NCBI RefSeq assembly: GCF_004197395.1
Contig: NZ_SELS01000073.1
Coordinates: 1-34,066 of the forward strand
Reading direction: 5' to 3'
DNA length: 34,066 bases
From: Paraburkholderia sp. UYCP14C
Lineage (GTDB): Bacteria; Pseudomonadota; Gammaproteobacteria; Burkholderiales; Burkholderiaceae
Shown: in pieces, positions 1 to 8,376 of the stretch
Layout of the letters: each line of letters begins with the position of its first letter
How positions within the stretch are numbered: the first letter of the stretch is position 1
Translations under genes and position numbers: made by a program
Notes under the pieces: generated by a model
Seen by the model: the letters and a program-made list of their open reading frames with translations, nothing else
Told to the model about the DNA's origin: nothing
The model's database searches: none

Positions 1-91
1 TCGGCTCGCGATTTACGCTCCACGCTTCCTCCCCACACCCGGTCGCCCTCGTGCAGTTGCGCTTCACTTCATTCGCTGTGACCAGCTTATG

Positions 92-133
92 GCGGGACTT
101 ACACCCGCAGGAGTGCGCCCATGCTGGGCGCAC
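92..133. repeat. Two adjacent small hairpins, possible dispersed repeat element
   Basis: A GCGGG/CCCGC stem (92-96 with 104-108) is followed at once by a perfect 8-bp stem GTGCGCCC/GGGCGCAC (113-120 with 126-133, loop ATGCT). They lie just beyond the end of the mctP operon and next to the terminator hairpin. Tandem short hairpins between genes resemble repetitive extragenic elements. Whether this one is repeated in the genome cannot be seen from a single copy. Confidence 0.35.
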
Positions 134-141
134 CAAACACA

Positions 142-179
142 AACGCCCGCCAACTTTCGTCGGCGGGCGTTGCGTTTTT
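142..179. terminator. Intrinsic terminator, probably bidirectional
   Basis: A 10-bp stem AACGCCCGCC/GGCGGGCGTT (142-151 with 162-171, 10-nt loop) is followed on the plus strand by GCGTTTTT. On the minus strand, the direction of mctP, it is followed by a weaker TGTGTTTGG tail. It sits about 30 bp past the mctP stop codon and would end that operon, and also any plus-strand transcript entering from the left. Confidence 0.7.
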
Positions 180-203
180 CAAAGCTTGAAGTTGCAGCCG
201 GAA

Positions 204-1754
204 TCAGCCTTCGACGACGTCCAGGTAGTCTTCCGGATGCGTGCGGTCCTCGCCGCGCTGCATGCCCACCGCGCGCACGATCAGGCTCACGACCACCGAC
301 ACCACCAGGTTCACGATCAGCGACCACACCGCCGCATAGCCCGGAATCGCCATGCCGAACAGGTGGATCGTGAAGATCGAGCCCGCCAGCTTCAGCGAAA
401 TCGCCATCCACGTGCCGGTCGCGATACCGGCCGCCCAGCCGATCAGCAGACCCCGGTAGTCGAGCACGCGCGTGTAGAGACCAAGCACGATGGCCGGCAG
501 CGTCTGGATGATCCAGATCCCGCCGAGCAACTGCAGCTGGATCGCGTACGTGAGCGGCAGACCGAGAATGAACGCGACCGCGCCGACCTTGACGATCAGC
601 GACACCAGCTTTGCGACGTTGGTCTCCTGCTCGTGCGACATGTTGCGGTTGATGAACTCCTTGTGCACGTTACGCGTGTACAGGTTCGCCGCCGCGATCG
701 ACATGATCGCCGCCGGCACCAGCGCGCCGATACCGATCGCCGCGAACGCGACGCCGACGAACCACGACGGGAAGAAGTGCAGGAACAGCGCCGGCACCGC
801 GAAGTTCGGGCCGAAGGCCTTGAAGTACGGCGCGAACTCCGGCATGTCCTTCACGCCGGCCGCGAGCGCCATGAAGCCGAGCAGCGCGAGCAGGCCGAGC
901 ACCAGCGAATACGCCGGCAGCAAAGCCATGTTGCGGCGGATCGTGTTGCCCGACTTCGACGACAGCACTGCGGTGATCGAGTGCGGATACAGGAACAGCG
1001 CGAGCGCCGAACCTACCGCGAGCGTCGCATACGCGCTATAGCCGTTCAGGCTCGACACGTCCGGCGACTTCAGCAGCAGCTTGGCCGGCGGCACCGCGCC
1101 GAAGATATGGCCGAAGCCACCCAACTGCGGCGGAATCACGATGATCGCGGCGAAGATCGTCACGTAGATCAGGATGTCCTTGACGACCGCGATCATCGCC
1201 GGCGCGCGCAGGCCCGACGTGTACGTGTAGGCCGCGAGGATCGCGAACGCGATGATCAGCGGCAGATCGCCGACGAAGCCGGTCGTGTCGAAACCGAGCG
1301 CGCCGATCACCACTTCGATACCGACCAGCTGCAGCGCGATGTACGGCATCGTCGCGACGATGCCGGTCACGGCGACCGCGAGCGCGAGCATGCGGCTGCC
1401 GTAACGGGCCGACACGAAGTCCGCCGACGTCACGTAGCCGTGCTTCTTCGCGATGCTCCACAGCTTCGGGAACACGACGAACGCGAACGGATAGATGAGG
1501 ATCGTGTAAGGCAGCGCGAAAAAGCCCGTTGCGCCCGCGCCGAACACGAGTGCCGGCACCGCGATGAAGGTGTAGGCGGTGTACAGGTCGCCGCCGAGCA
1601 GGAACCACGTGACGATCGTGCCGAAGCGCCGGCCGCCCAGACCCCACTCTTCGAGATGCGCGAGATCGCCGCGCCGCCAGTGAGCCGCGACGAAGCCGAG
1701 AATCGTGACGCCGATGAAGAACAGAACGAAGACGAAAGTTGCAATCGGGTTCAT
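204..1754 (-). CDS. mctP: Sodium:solute symporter, MctP-type monocarboxylate transporter
   Basis: Integral inner-membrane permease of the solute:sodium symporter family, 516 residues, with hydrophobic segments spread over nearly the whole length (about 12-14 expected for the family). The sequence follows the monocarboxylate permease pattern: an N-terminal helix, then LGGRRFGTIVTWFLLGGD around residues 39-56, and FVSARYGSRMLALAVAVTG near 113-131. MctP-type proteins import lactate, pyruvate, propionate and related acids, but the exact substrate here is inferred from family only. The start codon overlaps the stop of the upstream DUF3311 gene by one base (TAATG), so the two are translationally coupled. 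That pairing is typical of this permease class and supports the call. Confidence 0.88.
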   Translation of the reverse strand: MNPIATFVFVLFFIGVTILGFVAAHWRRGDLAHLEEWGLGGRRFGTIVTWFLLGGDLYTAYTFIAVPALVFGAGATGFFALPYTILIYPFAFVVFPKLWSIAKKHGYVTSADFVSARYGSRMLALAVAVTGIVATMPYIALQLVGIEVVIGALGFDTTGFVGDLPLIIAFAILAAYTYTSGLRAPAMIAVVKDILIYVTIFAAIIVIPPQLGGFGHIFGAVPPAKLLLKSPDVSSLNGYSAYATLAVGSALALFLYPHSITAVLSSKSGNTIRRNMALLPAYSLVLGLLALLGFMALAAGVKDMPEFAPYFKAFGPNFAVPALFLHFFPSWFVGVAFAAIGIGALVPAAIMSIAAANLYTRNVHKEFINRNMSHEQETNVAKLVSLIVKVGAVAFILGLPLTYAIQLQLLGGIWIIQTLPAIVLGLYTRVLDYRGLLIGWAAGIATGTWMAISLKLAGSIFTIHLFGMAIPGYAAVWSLIVNLVVSVVVSLIVRAVGMQRGEDRTHPEDYLDVVEG

Positions 1755-1993
1755 TATTGCGCGCCCCCGTTCGTGCGACCCGTATAGCGGGACCTGGTCT
1801 TCAGATAGACGAACGCGGTGATGACGGCGCTAATCAGCACCCACAGCAGCTGATACCAGTAGAAGAACGGGAAATCGAACAGTTGCGGCTCGATCCGGTT
1901 GTAGGACGGTACCCAGATCATCGCGATCCAGGGTAGCAGCAATAGCCAGAGCCAGTGCTTGCTGGCTTTCTTCACGTCGGCGTCGTGAGCCAT
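1754..1993 (-). CDS. DUF3311 small membrane protein, symporter partner
   Basis: A 79-residue protein with two predicted transmembrane segments (about residues 14-31 and 43-65) and a short basic C-terminus, matching the DUF3311 family. Members are nearly always encoded immediately before a solute:sodium symporter and are thought to act as a small accessory subunit, as in other two-part SSS transporters; the mechanism is not established. The start is supported by an AGGAGA ribosome-binding site about 4 nt upstream. The stop overlaps the mctP start by one base. It is the first gene of the operon driven by the promoter at about 2.1 kb. Confidence 0.85.
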   Translation of the reverse strand: MAHDADVKKASKHWLWLLLLPWIAMIWVPSYNRIEPQLFDFPFFYWYQLLWVLISAVITAFVYLKTRSRYTGRTNGGAQ

Positions 1994-2104
1994 GACGTCT
2001 CCTGTTTCCTATTTTGAATTTGTCTGCCCGTGGTCGACGGGAGGTGGAACTCAGCGGGTGGTCGTCCCGCGATCGGCCACGGGCACCCCGAAAGCTTCGA
2101 AAGA

Positions 2105-2132
2105 GTATAGGAGTGGCGAACGCCCGGTCAAG
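2105..2132 (-). promoter_or_regulatory. Sigma-70 type promoter for DUF3311-mctP
   Basis: On the minus strand TTGACC (2132-2127) is followed after a 16-bp spacer by TATACT (2110-2105). Both hexamers are close to consensus. Transcription would start near 2098 and give a leader of about 105 nt before the DUF3311 start codon. Confidence 0.6.
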
Positions 2133-2234
2133 CAGGGCGGACCCGAGGCGCGTGGGCATCGAATCAGGCGACGCAAACGCCAACGATGCACACCGAATGA
2201 CATTGCAGTGTGGTCGTGAAAAAAATACCGGAAG

Positions 2235-2272
2235 CAAAAACGGCCGTGCCGGCTGTTACGCCGGCACGGCCG
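2235..2272 (-). terminator. Strong intrinsic terminator of the methyltransferase gene
   Basis: A perfect 13-bp stem CGGCCGTGCCGGC (2241-2253) pairs with 2260-2272 around a 6-nt loop, followed on the minus strand by TTTTTGCTTC. It lies about 60 bp past the stop codon at 2336. Confidence 0.85.
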
Positions 2273-2335
2273 CCTGATTCTTCGCGCGCCGGATCAGAAC
2301 CCGGCGCTTTGCTTCAGCGAAAGGGCCGACATCGC

Positions 2336-3271
2336 TCAGATCGCGAACGAGGCGCCCGTCTGCCCCGTCGATTCGCGCAGGCCCTTGATCCACTTGCGAG
2401 CCGGCAAGCCGAGTTCGGCTTCGATCAGCTTCGCGCGCGCGTCGAGCGCGCTGTACGGCACGTCGAGCGCGGGGCCCGAAAACGCGATCGCGATGCGGTT
2501 GCCGTCGTGCACTTCGGGCAGCGCGACGACGCGGCCGTCGAAGGCCTCGTTCAGACGCTTCATGTTGCGCACGAAGCTCGGATGATCGCCGAACAGATTC
2601 ACCGTGACGATGCCCGCGTCGGTCAGACACGCGCGCGCCGCACGGTAAAAGCCGACGCTGTCGAGCACCGGACCGCGCGCGGTCGCGTCGTACACGTCGA
2701 TCTGCAGCGCGCCGATGGTGCCGTGGTTCGCGCTCTCGTTGACGAAGTCCCATGCGTCGGTTTCGTGCACGGTTAGACGCGCGTCGTCGGGCGGCAGCTC
2801 GAACATCGTACGCGCGGCCACCACGACCGCCGGATTCAGCTCGACCGCCTCGACCTTCGCGCTCTTCAAGAAGCGGTGCGCGAACCTGGTCAGCGACGCC
2901 GCGCCGAGCCCGAGCTGCACGATGCGCTTCGGCGTTTCGAGGAACAACAGCCACGCCATCATCTGCTGCGCGTATTCGAGTTCGATGTGATCGGGCTTGC
3001 GCAGACGCATTGCGCCTTGAACCCATTCCGTGCCGAAATGCAGGTAGCGCACACCGCCCTCTTCGGAGAACGTCACCGGTGCGAAGCGCGGCTTGCGCGG
3101 CGCTTCGATTTGCGGCGCGTCGTGAACGTCGCGCTCGACGGCGCGGCTCGCGTTGCGGGCGGCTTTCGGCGCCTGTCTGGGCGCCATTTTCTGCTTACCG
3201 CCGATAGCTTCGGCGTCCCGGTTGCGGAAAGCGCGCGCCTCGGCCGAAGCGCGCTTGATCAGTTTCGTCAT
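2336..3271 (-). CDS. Spermidine-synthase-like SAM-dependent methyltransferase fold protein
   Basis: A Rossmann-fold protein of the spermidine/spermine synthase superfamily. The nucleotide-binding motif appears as VQLGLGAASLTRFAH, followed by the acidic strand-2 end VEAVELNPAVVVAAR and a DVYDA segment where class I methyltransferases and polyamine synthases carry an acidic residue. The N-terminal 45 residues are basic and low in complexity. Start chosen at MTKLIKR (311 aa); an in-frame ATG 54 nt upstream (3325) is possible, and neither has a strong ribosome-binding site. True aminopropyltransferase activity is not demonstrated by the motifs, and many such solo proteins have unknown substrates. 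Monocistronic, with its own terminator. Confidence 0.75.
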   Translation of the reverse strand: MTKLIKRASAEARAFRNRDAEAIGGKQKMAPRQAPKAARNASRAVERDVHDAPQIEAPRKPRFAPVTFSEEGGVRYLHFGTEWVQGAMRLRKPDHIELEYAQQMMAWLLFLETPKRIVQLGLGAASLTRFAHRFLKSAKVEAVELNPAVVVAARTMFELPPDDARLTVHETDAWDFVNESANHGTIGALQIDVYDATARGPVLDSVGFYRAARACLTDAGIVTVNLFGDHPSFVRNMKRLNEAFDGRVVALPEVHDGNRIAIAFSGPALDVPYSALDARAKLIEAELGLPARKWIKGLRESTGQTGASFAI

Positions 3272-3432
3272 GTGTGGATGTCGCGCCGCGGGCGCAAGAT
3301 TTTCGGTCGACCGAGAGCATAGCATTCGCGGCGCGGCGAATTACCGAATGCCGCCAGGCGCGGCGCGGACGGTTGCGACGAGCCGCCCGCCGGCGGCCCG
3401 TCTTCACATCACCTCACGTCCCACCCGTCACG

Positions 3433-5673
3433 TCACTCGACACGAACCGCCTTGAGCGCCTCGTTCAGCGTGCGGCTCGGCCGCATCACCTCGTCGAGCT
3501 TGTTGAAGTCCGGCTTGTAATAGCCGCCGATGTCGGCCGGCGTGCCCTGCACCGCGGCCAGCTCCGCGAGGATCACCTGCTCGTTGGCGGTCAGCTGCGT
3601 CGCGAGCGGCTTGAACTGCGCGGCGAGCTCGGCATCGTCGGTTTGAGCGGCCAGCTCCTGTGCCCAGAACATCGCCAGATAGAACTGGCTGCCGCGATTG
3701 TCGAGCTCGCCGGTCTTCGGGCTCGGGCTGCGGTTGTTGTCGAGCAGCTTGCCGGTGGCGATGTCGAGCGTCTTCGCGAGGATCTTGGCCCGGTTGTTGC
3801 CGGTCTTGATACCCAGTTCTTCGAGCGACACCGCCAGCGCGAGGAATTCGCCGAGCGAGTCCCAGCGCAGATGGTTCTCTTCGACGAGTTGCTTCACGTG
3901 TTTCGGCGCCGACCCGCCCGCGCCAGTCTCGTACATGCCGCCGCCCGCCATCAACGGCACGATCGACAGCATCTTCGCGCTCGTGCCCAGCTCCATGATC
4001 GGGAACAGATCGGTCAGATAATCGCGCAGGATGTTGCCGGTGACCGAGATCGTATCGAGCCCGCGCACGACGCGCTCGAGCGTGTAACGCATCGCGCGCA
4101 CCTGCGACATGATCTGGATGTCGAGGCCCGTGGTGTCGTAATCCTTCAGGTAGGCTTCGACCTTCTTGATCAGCTCCGCTTCGTGCGGACGATACGGGTC
4201 GAGCCAGAACACCGCGGGCGTGCCCGAGTTGCGCACGCGCGTGACCGCGAGCTTGACCCAGTCGCGGATCGCCGCATCCTTCACCTGGCACATGCGCCAG
4301 ATGTCGCCCTGCTCGACGTTCTGCGTGAGCAGCACCTCGCCGCTCGCGAGATCGACGATGCGCGCCTCGCCGTCTTCCGGCACTTCGAAGGTCTTGTCGT
4401 GCGAGCCGTATTCTTCCGCCTTCTGCGCCATCAGACCGACGTTCGGCACGGTGCCCATCGTGACCGGATCGAACGCGCCGTTGGTCTTGCAGAAGTTGAT
4501 CATCTCCTGGTAGATGCGCGCGAACGTGCTCTCCGGAATCACCGCCTTGGTGTCTTTCGGACGACCGTCCGCACCCCACATCTTGCCGCCGAGGCGGATC
4601 ATCGCCGGCATCGACGCATCGACGATCACGTCGTTCGGCGCGTGCAGGTTCGAGATGCCCTTCGCCGAATCGACCATCGCCAGTTCGGGACGATGTTCGT
4701 GGCACGCGTGCATGTCGCGGATCACTTCCTCGCGCTTCGACTCGGGCAGCGTCTCGAGCTTCTCGTACAGATTGACGAGGCCGTTGTTGACGTTCACGCC
4801 GAGTTCCTCGAACAGCTTGCCGTGCTTCGCGAACGCGTCCTTGTAGAACACCTTCACCGCGTGACCGAAGACGATCGGGTGCGACACCTTCATCATCGTC
4901 GCCTTCACGTGCAGCGACAGCATCATGCCGGTCTTGCGCGCGTCTTCCATCTGCTCTTCATAGAACGCGAGCAGCGCCTTCCTGCTCATGAACATGCTGT
5001 CGATGATCTCGCCGTCCTGCAGCGCGACCTTCGGCTTCAGCACGATCGTCTTGCCGCTCTTCGTGACGAGTTCCATCTTCACGTCGCGCGCGTGATCGAG
5101 CGTCAGCGATTTTTCGCCGTGATAGAAGTCGCCGTGCCGCATGTGCGCGACGTGCGTGCGCGACGCCATGCTCCATTCGGCCATGCTGTGCGGATGCTTG
5201 CGCGCGTAGTTCTTCACCGCGGCCGGCGCGCGACGGTCCGAGTTACCCTCGCGCAGCACCGGGTTCACGGCGCTGCCGAGACACTTCGAGTAGCGCTGAC
5301 GGATCGCCTTCTCTTCGTCGGTCTTCGGATCTTCCGGATAGTCGGGCACCTTGTAGCCCTTCGCCTGCAGTTCCTTGATCGCACTCGTCAGTTGCGGCAC
5401 CGATGCGCTGATGTTGGGCAGCTTGATGATGTTGGTGTCGGGCAACATGGTCAGGCGACCGAGCTCCGCGAGGTTGTCGGGCACCCGCTGCGCTTCGGTC
5501 AGAAACTCGGGGAATTCGCCGAGGATGCGGCCTGCGACCGAAATGTCGCTGGTCTCGACCTCGATGCCGGCCGGCCTCGTGAAGGTCCGGATGATCGGCA
5601 GGAACGCGGCGGTCGCGAGCAGCGGGGCCTCGTCGGTGAGGGTGTAGATGATGGTCGGTTGCTGGGTCGTCAT
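3433..5673 (-). CDS. icd: NADP-dependent isocitrate dehydrogenase, monomeric type
   Basis: A TCA-cycle enzyme that oxidises isocitrate to 2-oxoglutarate with reduction of NADP+, in the cytoplasm. The 746-residue length matches the monomeric class (about 740 aa) and not the roughly 415-aa dimeric enzyme. Diagnostic segments include [20 protein letters not shown] at residues 8-27, the substrate-binding stretch [40 protein letters not shown], and [19 protein letters not shown] near the C-terminus. The start at MTTQQP is chosen because homologues begin there; the frame stays open 93 nt further upstream. It is transcribed divergently from the AraC-type gene. Confidence 0.95.
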   Translation of the reverse strand: MTTQQPTIIYTLTDEAPLLATAAFLPIIRTFTRPAGIEVETSDISVAGRILGEFPEFLTEAQRVPDNLAELGRLTMLPDTNIIKLPNISASVPQLTSAIKELQAKGYKVPDYPEDPKTDEEKAIRQRYSKCLGSAVNPVLREGNSDRRAPAAVKNYARKHPHSMAEWSMASRTHVAHMRHGDFYHGEKSLTLDHARDVKMELVTKSGKTIVLKPKVALQDGEIIDSMFMSRKALLAFYEEQMEDARKTGMMLSLHVKATMMKVSHPIVFGHAVKVFYKDAFAKHGKLFEELGVNVNNGLVNLYEKLETLPESKREEVIRDMHACHEHRPELAMVDSAKGISNLHAPNDVIVDASMPAMIRLGGKMWGADGRPKDTKAVIPESTFARIYQEMINFCKTNGAFDPVTMGTVPNVGLMAQKAEEYGSHDKTFEVPEDGEARIVDLASGEVLLTQNVEQGDIWRMCQVKDAAIRDWVKLAVTRVRNSGTPAVFWLDPYRPHEAELIKKVEAYLKDYDTTGLDIQIMSQVRAMRYTLERVVRGLDTISVTGNILRDYLTDLFPIMELGTSAKMLSIVPLMAGGGMYETGAGGSAPKHVKQLVEENHLRWDSLGEFLALAVSLEELGIKTGNNRAKILAKTLDIATGKLLDNNRSPSPKTGELDNRGSQFYLAMFWAQELAAQTDDAELAAQFKPLATQLTANEQVILAELAAVQGTPADIGGYYKPDFNKLDEVMRPSRTLNEALKAVRVE

Positions 5674-6119
5674 TGCTAGGCTCTGGGCGGGCGGTTGAAA
5701 GGCATCTCGCACGTGAGACGGCAGGATGCGCAAACGTCGATCAGGAAAACGACAACACTGGGACACAAACGCTGTGCGCGGCGGATGGCGATGCGGGGTC
5801 CTGGAACGCCAGGGCGCAACGATTAAGCGAACACGGCGGACCGCGTCACGCGGCGGATCGCACGTCTGGATTCTGCCTTATTTTTGGGCCGACGGAAAAG
5901 CGGGCGACTTCGCTGCATTTCGTCTGCGTTCGTGGTGCCGTGGACCAGCATGGCGGCGGGTTGGGCGATCGTCTGCGTCGACGGCCAGAAATCCGAACCG
6001 GCGTGCACCAACGTGCAATTTGCCGGCAGACCGTCATACGGTGCGCCGAACGTCCACACCGCTACAATGATCCGATGCGGAGATTCCCGCAGATCTGCCA
6101 AACGAAGCCGGAGAGCGTA
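5674..6119. other. Divergent intergenic region icd / araC-type gene
   Basis: 446 bp between two divergent genes, so promoters for both must lie here. A TACAAT hexamer at 6063-6068 is a reasonable minus-10 box for the regulator but lacks a clear minus-35. No convincing coding sequence: the open frames crossing it lack family features and start sites. Confidence 0.5.
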
Positions 6120-6947
6120 ATGGACGGCGACACCAGCAATGCCCAATCCGACTGGATTTCCCGTTCGGAATCGAGCGGTGGAGTCGAACGCATCGAAGCG
6201 TTTTTCCACGGCAACGCGTATTCACTGCATCGGCACGACACCTACGCGATCGGCCTGACTCTTGCAGGCGTTCAGTGCTTCCATTACCGGCGCGGCTTGC
6301 GCACCAGCCTGCCCGGACAGACGATGGTCCTGCATCCCGATGAAGTGCACGACGGTCAGGCCGGCACGCAAGAGGGATTCCGTTATCAGATGATTTACGT
6401 GCAGCCCGCCGCAATTCAGGACGTGCTGGGCGGCCTGCCGCTGCCATTCGTCGAAGGCGGCGTCACGAACGACTCACGGCTGTTCGAAGCGACGCAGACA
6501 GCGCTGCGCCAGATGCGCGGCGACGCGGAACCGCTCGAACGCGACGACGCGCTCGCCGGCCTCGCGCTCGCGCTCGATTGCGCGGCGGGCGCGCGAGCGG
6601 CGCGCAAGTCCGCGGATTTCGCGGCAGCGCAGCGGGCACGGGAATATCTGCACGCATCGAGCACCCGCGTCGTCACGCTGGACGAACTTGCCGCCGCCAG
6701 CGGACAGGACCGCTGGAGCCTGTCGCGCGATTTCCGAACTTTCTACGGTACCAGCCCCTATCACTACCTGGTCATGCGCCGGCTCGAAGCAGCGCGCGCG
6801 ATGATGCTGCGCGGCGTTTCACTCGTGGATGCGGCGGCGGCCGCCGGCTTCGCAGACCAGAGCCACATGACCCGACACTTTCGCCACGCATACGGAATCC
6901 CTCCCGCACGTTGGCTCGCGATGATGCGCGATCGACGCGCCGGCTAG
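6120..6947 (+). CDS. AraC-family transcriptional regulator
   Basis: A 275-residue regulator with an N-terminal cupin-like effector domain (FFHGNAYSLHRHDTYAIGLT, about residues 28-47) and a C-terminal AraC/XylS DNA-binding domain with two helix-turn-helix units: LDELAAASGQDRWSLSRDF and AAAAAGFADQSHMTRHFRHA, followed by the usual GIPPARW. The start at 6120 is chosen because GGAGAG lies 4 nt upstream and the domain begins soon after; an in-frame ATG at 6075 is an alternative. The cupin and acetyltransferase genes follow on the same strand after 80 bp and may be its targets or co-transcribed. The effector is unknown. Confidence 0.88.
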   Translation: MDGDTSNAQSDWISRSESSGGVERIEAFFHGNAYSLHRHDTYAIGLTLAGVQCFHYRRGLRTSLPGQTMVLHPDEVHDGQAGTQEGFRYQMIYVQPAAIQDVLGGLPLPFVEGGVTNDSRLFEATQTALRQMRGDAEPLERDDALAGLALALDCAAGARAARKSADFAAAQRAREYLHASSTRVVTLDELAAASGQDRWSLSRDFRTFYGTSPYHYLVMRRLEAARAMMLRGVSLVDAAAAAGFADQSHMTRHFRHAYGIPPARWLAMMRDRRAG

Positions 6948-7027
6948 CGCAAGCTTGCACGATCGTTCAAGACACACGTTGGTGGCCGGACTAAGCTCCG
7001 TTCCAGGTATCACCCAATGGAGCAATC

Positions 7028-7429
7028 ATGCACAGCGATTCCGAGCCGGCACCCGAACAACGGGGCCAATCCAGGACGATCAACCTACTCGACAAGATCC
7101 GTCAGATCGACGACCACTGGCAGCCGCGCGTCGTTGCCGAAATGAACGACTATCAGTTCAAGGTCGTCAAGATTGTGGGCGATTTCGTCTGGCACCAGCA
7201 CGCCGACACCGACGAGACCTTCATCGTTCTCGAGGGCCGGTTGCGCATCGACTTCCGCGACCGCTCGATCGAACTGGCTCCCGGAGAAATGGCGGTGGTT
7301 CCAAAGGGAGTCGAGCACAAGCCGTATGCCGCGTCCGAAGTGAAGATGCTGCTGATCGAACCGCGTGGCGTCGTCAACACCGGCGAGACCGTCAACGAAA
7401 GAACGGCTGAGAACGACGTATGGATCTGA
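7028..7429 (+). CDS. Small cupin-domain protein
   Basis: A single-domain cupin of 133 residues. Motif 1 is visible as H56-Q-H58 with E63 (WHQHADTDETFIVLEG) and motif 2 as PGEMAVVPKGVEHKPYA with H97, giving the usual 3-His/1-Glu metal site. The metal and the reaction are not deducible; close relatives are annotated only as cupins, some as isomerases or dioxygenases. GGAG 7 nt upstream supports the start. The gene abuts or overlaps the following acetyltransferase gene, so the two are very probably co-transcribed with each other and perhaps with the upstream AraC-type gene. Confidence 0.8.
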   Translation: MHSDSEPAPEQRGQSRTINLLDKIRQIDDHWQPRVVAEMNDYQFKVVKIVGDFVWHQHADTDETFIVLEGRLRIDFRDRSIELAPGEMAVVPKGVEHKPYAASEVKMLLIEPRGVVNTGETVNERTAENDVWI

Positions 7430-7437
7430 GAGCCGCC

Positions 7438-7914
7438 ATGCAAACGCCACACCCTGTCATTCGCGAAGCCGTTTTCCCCGCCGATACGCGCGGCCTCGTC
7501 GCCCTGATCCGCGAATACGTGCACTGGCTGGATCTGGATCTGTCGTACCGCGGATTCGATGCCGAAATGGAATCGTTCGAAGAGGTTTACACATTGCCGT
7601 CCGGCATGTTTTACGTCGCCGATGCCGGTGGCGAACTCGCCGGATGCGCGGGGCTGCTGCGCCATAGTGCCAGGACCGCGGAAATCAAGCGACTCTTCGT
7701 GCGCGACGCATTCAGAGGGATGCGTCTCGGCGAAACACTGGTGACGTCGGTGATTGAGAGAGCGAAATCGTTGGGCTTTTCAAAGCTGGTCCTCGACTCG
7801 GTTCCGAAGACCGCTTTCGCGCAGCGCATCTACGAGCGCTTAGGCTTCGTCGAAACTGCGCCCTACTACGCAAATCCGGTCGAGGGAACCCGGTTTCTTG
7901 CGCTCGAGCTTTGA
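7438..7914 (+). CDS. GNAT-family N-acetyltransferase
   Basis: A 158-residue acetyl-CoA-dependent acyltransferase. The pyrophosphate-binding loop of the GNAT fold is seen as IKRLFVRDAFRGMRLGETLV (R-x-x-G/R-x-G type), followed by LVLDSVPKTAFAQRIYERLG and a closing FVETAPY strand, in the order expected for the family. The start could instead be the ATG at 7420 (164 aa), which would overlap the cupin gene by 10 bases; I prefer 7438 because the fold begins there. The acceptor substrate is unknown. Confidence 0.85.
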   Translation: MQTPHPVIREAVFPADTRGLVALIREYVHWLDLDLSYRGFDAEMESFEEVYTLPSGMFYVADAGGELAGCAGLLRHSARTAEIKRLFVRDAFRGMRLGETLVTSVIERAKSLGFSKLVLDSVPKTAFAQRIYERLGFVETAPYYANPVEGTRFLALEL

Positions 7915-7950
7915 CGGCGAATGGCAGGCCGATAGTTGCAATGCAAAGGT

Positions 7951-7974
7951 GCGGCTGCCGTAGAGGACAGCCGC
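7951..7974 (+). terminator. Weak terminator-like hairpin
   Basis: A 7-bp GC stem GCGGCTG/CAGCCGC with a 10-nt loop lies 37 bp after the acetyltransferase stop. No T-run follows, so termination is plausible but not shown. Confidence 0.3.
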
Positions 7975-8144
7975 GACTGGCGCGATAATGGCGAGTTGCA
8001 TATACATTTACTTCTTACAACGCTCGCTTCGATTTCTCCTTCAAACTTCGTTTCACGCGAAAGCCCGCCTAAGCTGAAGGCGCACCGTGCGTCGTCAGCG
8101 AAAACCCTACTTCCGCCACCATCTTCCATTCGCTATCTTGTCTA

Positions 8145-8315
8145 TACAACTTCCTCGGCGATCCGAAGGGCGCGCTCGGCAGCGGCGCCGCCATCGGCCT
8201 GCGCAAGGAAGGCACCGACCTGAAGGCGAAGATCGACAAGTCCATGGCCGACATGGTCACGGACGCCACGTACAAGATCGAAGCCAGGTACTTCAGCTTC
8301 GACGTGTACGGCAGC
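8145..8315 (+). pseudogene. C-terminal remnant of amino-acid ABC transporter binding protein (HisJ/ArgT type)
   Basis: The frame reads YNFLGDPKGALGSGAAIGLR at its start and ends ARYFSFDVYGS. This is the pattern of the last 55-60 residues of lysine/arginine/ornithine or histidine periplasmic binding proteins, whose C-terminus typically reads K-Y-F-x-F-D-V-Y-G. Nothing of the remaining roughly 200 N-terminal residues is found upstream, there is no start codon or signal peptide, and the frame runs on past the expected stop to 8693. It is therefore a truncated relic left by a deletion or decay, directly in front of the deacylase gene. Confidence 0.7.
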
Positions 8316-8376
8316 CAACAGGCAATGGCGCAAGAGCATCCCGCGCCCGTACTGCGTTCGGCACATTCACACCATC

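Larger units (their letters stand above)
1994..2335. other. Intergenic region between methyltransferase gene and mctP operon
   Basis: 342 bp without a convincing gene. It holds the minus-strand promoter of the DUF3311-mctP operon (2105-2132) and the terminator of the upstream methyltransferase gene (2241-2272). Short open frames here have no recognisable sequence. Confidence 0.7.
7915..8376. other. Intergenic region with gene remnant
   Basis: 462 bp between the acetyltransferase and deacylase genes. The left half (7975-8140) is visibly more AT-rich and holds nothing recognisable apart from the hairpin at 7951. The right half is the binding-protein relic. Confidence 0.6.

Noticed and set aside
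51-1787. 578-codon plus-strand open frame opposite mctP
   Set aside because: Arg/His/Asp-rich translation without any domain; it is the shadow of a GC-rich minus-strand gene with clear symporter features.
3274-5679. 801-codon plus-strand open frame opposite icd
   Set aside because: Low-complexity Arg/Leu/Val translation; icd on the other strand has full-length homology features.
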